Of a stretch of 64,000 bases of DNA, positions 62,565 to 64,000 are shown in pieces. The first letter of the stretch is position 1. Each line of letters starts with the position of its first letter. Below the pieces are notes generated by a model that saw only the letters and a program-made list of their open reading frames with translations, made no database searches and was not told the DNA's origin. The stretch lies in assembly GCA_009760855.2 (NCBI GenBank), contig WPIO01000032.1, forward strand, positions 2,069,501 to 2,133,500, written 5' to 3'. This DNA is from Cristatella mucedo. Its lineage: Eukaryota; Bryozoa; Phylactolaemata; Cristatellidae. A program made the translations under genes and the position numbers.

Positions 62565-62755
62565 TAGTCCTTTTGTCCAGGTGGGGGCATAGGAATAGGG
62601 GGCGGCCCAGGTCGCTTCACCGAAGTAGGGGCATTTCCCCCACCCGTCTAAGCACTTCAACTGAAGGCTACTCTTTGCGGGTCTTGCCCCGGCATAAACA
62701 TGTTGCAGGTCTTGCACCTCCAGGATAAAAATCCTGGCTCAGCTACTACTAGCCA
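62565..62755 (+). repeat. Unclassified repeat R3, copy 2
   Basis: It shares 'GGGGCATTTCCCCC', TTGCAGGTCTTGCACC and 'AATCCTGGCTCA' with 51485-51775 in the same order and strand. Confidence 0.5.
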
Positions 62756-62860
62756 GGCATCTGGCAAATCTACTGGGTACCATTGTCGTCTTACATCCCA
62801 AAGCGGCCTAATGAAAAGTCGCAAGGGATAATGGCTCTTGATGCCGGGCTGCCAGAATCT

Positions 62861-62884
62861 CTCCCTCTCTCTCTCTCTCTCTCT
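62861..62884. repeat. (CT)n microsatellite
   Basis: About 20 bp of CT dinucleotide. Confidence 0.95.
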
Positions 62885-63925
62885 TTTGGACTACACTAAA
62901 GCTCGTTCTTACATCTGACATTCGTCAACATTTTAATGGCCTTGTTTCATACAGGATTTATCGCCACAGCTAATAGCCAAGAGCATTCACGAGGTTTATT
63001 TAAAAAACTATCACTATGAAAGATCTGTAGGTTATTTAAACGCTCGTGAGATATAGCCACTCTGCCGGGCTGTGCAAGCTTGAAGCCACTAAAAGCTACT
63101 CTTTGAAACACATTTCGTCATCGACTTATCTTCTACTATCATGTTTCAGTGATGCTCTTTGCTGGGAGCTGCAAATAGAGCCAGCTATTAATGATAACTT
63201 GGGAGACTGCTCCCTCCAACTTCAACTCAAACTCGCATGCTTGCTTCGCTGTATGTAATGAATATTACATGCAATTATCCGATCATGTAGAATCCAGCTC
63301 TAGAGGCTGGGACCGCGGTCGAAAAGAGAAGAGGGCAAGGAGGCTGGAGCCACTAGGGAGACTCTTGGCCGAAGCTGACGACGCAGCAAAAACTAGATAA
63401 ATGTCTCACGGAAATGGTTTACTGCTATTTGAAAGACTTATCAACACTAAGCGATGGCAACAAATATGGAGCCTTTTTTTTGCCTTGGACTCTGGACTAA
63501 CTGTAAAGACAAACAAGTTGGTATTAGCAATTTCGAGTTGCCATTAAACCACTACAGAGCTTGCACAATCATGCAACTTCTCAAACTACAGGTTACACTT
63601 TTTTTAAAGTTGGGTCAACAAACTGCCAGAGAAGGCCACTCTAAAATCAACAGCAACTAGTTACACGGAAAATCGACCTCAAATTCCCTGCCTTGCCCAT
63701 CAGCATCCGATTGGTCCAAGGCACGTGACTGAGCTAAGTTCTTCAAACCGGATGAAAACCTCGTATACACATATGAAAGTCACGGCACTATATCGCAAAC
63801 GTGCAAGCGGAAGGCTGGACTTCGTATGATTTGCCAATCCTACCCAATTTCAACGCTGGCTACAGCTAAGCCCCGGGTCACACAGCACTCCAGAGTACTG
63901 ATGTGAACTGACAGAGACCACCCGA
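62885..63925. other. Unannotated sequence
   Basis: Nothing recognised. Confidence 0.5.
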
Positions 63926-64000
63926 GGAACCACTTAACTACAGGGTAACTCGGGGCTCTGTGCTCGGTCTACTTATTTTCACAGCTTATACTTCTTCTAC
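63926..64000 (+). mobile_element. Start of a further LINE copy, cut by window edge
   Basis: The last bases translate as 'VTRGSVLGLLIFTAYTSS', close to the RT block GVPQGSVLGPLLF. The copy would continue beyond the window. Confidence 0.5.

Overview
The window is a piece of a eukaryotic, almost certainly metazoan, nuclear genome. The signs are long introns with GT-AG boundaries, CpG-rich islands, abundant (AC)n and (AT)n microsatellites, tRNA-derived SINEs and many 5'-truncated L2/CR1-type LINE copies. I see no operons or prokaryotic genes. An aquatic invertebrate is likely, but the sequence does not let me place it further.

Host gene content is sparse. The best-supported gene is on the minus strand. 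A CpG island at about 20.8-22.8 kb holds a first coding exon (21409 to 21310) that encodes a signal peptide. It joins in phase to an exon 5.8 kb downstream (15497 to 15278) encoding the first half of a von Willebrand factor A (VWA) domain with an intact DxSxS metal-binding motif. Later exons were not found with confidence; candidates are listed. A second gene is represented by a minus-strand terminal exon (61338 to 60983) ending in a transmembrane helix and a KxKxx-type ER-retrieval tail. Further CpG-rich islands at 27.2-28.2 kb and 44.3-46.5 kb probably mark other promoters.

Most of the recognisable sequence is mobile DNA. (1) LINE-A is an L2-like family with an (ATT)n tail and a 3' hairpin. 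About ten copies are seen (about 1.6, 4.1, 18.6, 24.5, 29.4, 32.2, 33.5, 43.1, 45.5, 51.9 and 59.3 kb). The 51.9 and 59.3 kb copies are nearly identical, so the family was active recently. (2) LINE-B is a second L2-like family (19.3, 33.8 and 57.8 kb). (3) A diverged LINE-C group lies at 12.9, 17.0 and 56.8 kb. (4) SINE-1 and SINE-2 are tRNA-headed; SINE-2 shares its 3' end with LINE-A, and one copy sits inside a LINE-A copy. (5) A dead Tc1/mariner element lies at 35.8-37.0 kb.

The most unusual element is at 53.7-56.4 kb: a 2.7 kb unit with 35 bp terminal inverted repeats. It encloses a decayed minus-strand gene that resembles the poorly described 'DUF7869' transposase-like proteins. Other structural oddities are a 183 bp near-perfect palindrome at 3.7-3.9 kb and a cluster of inverted motifs around a MADF-like ORF at 46.7-47.3 kb.
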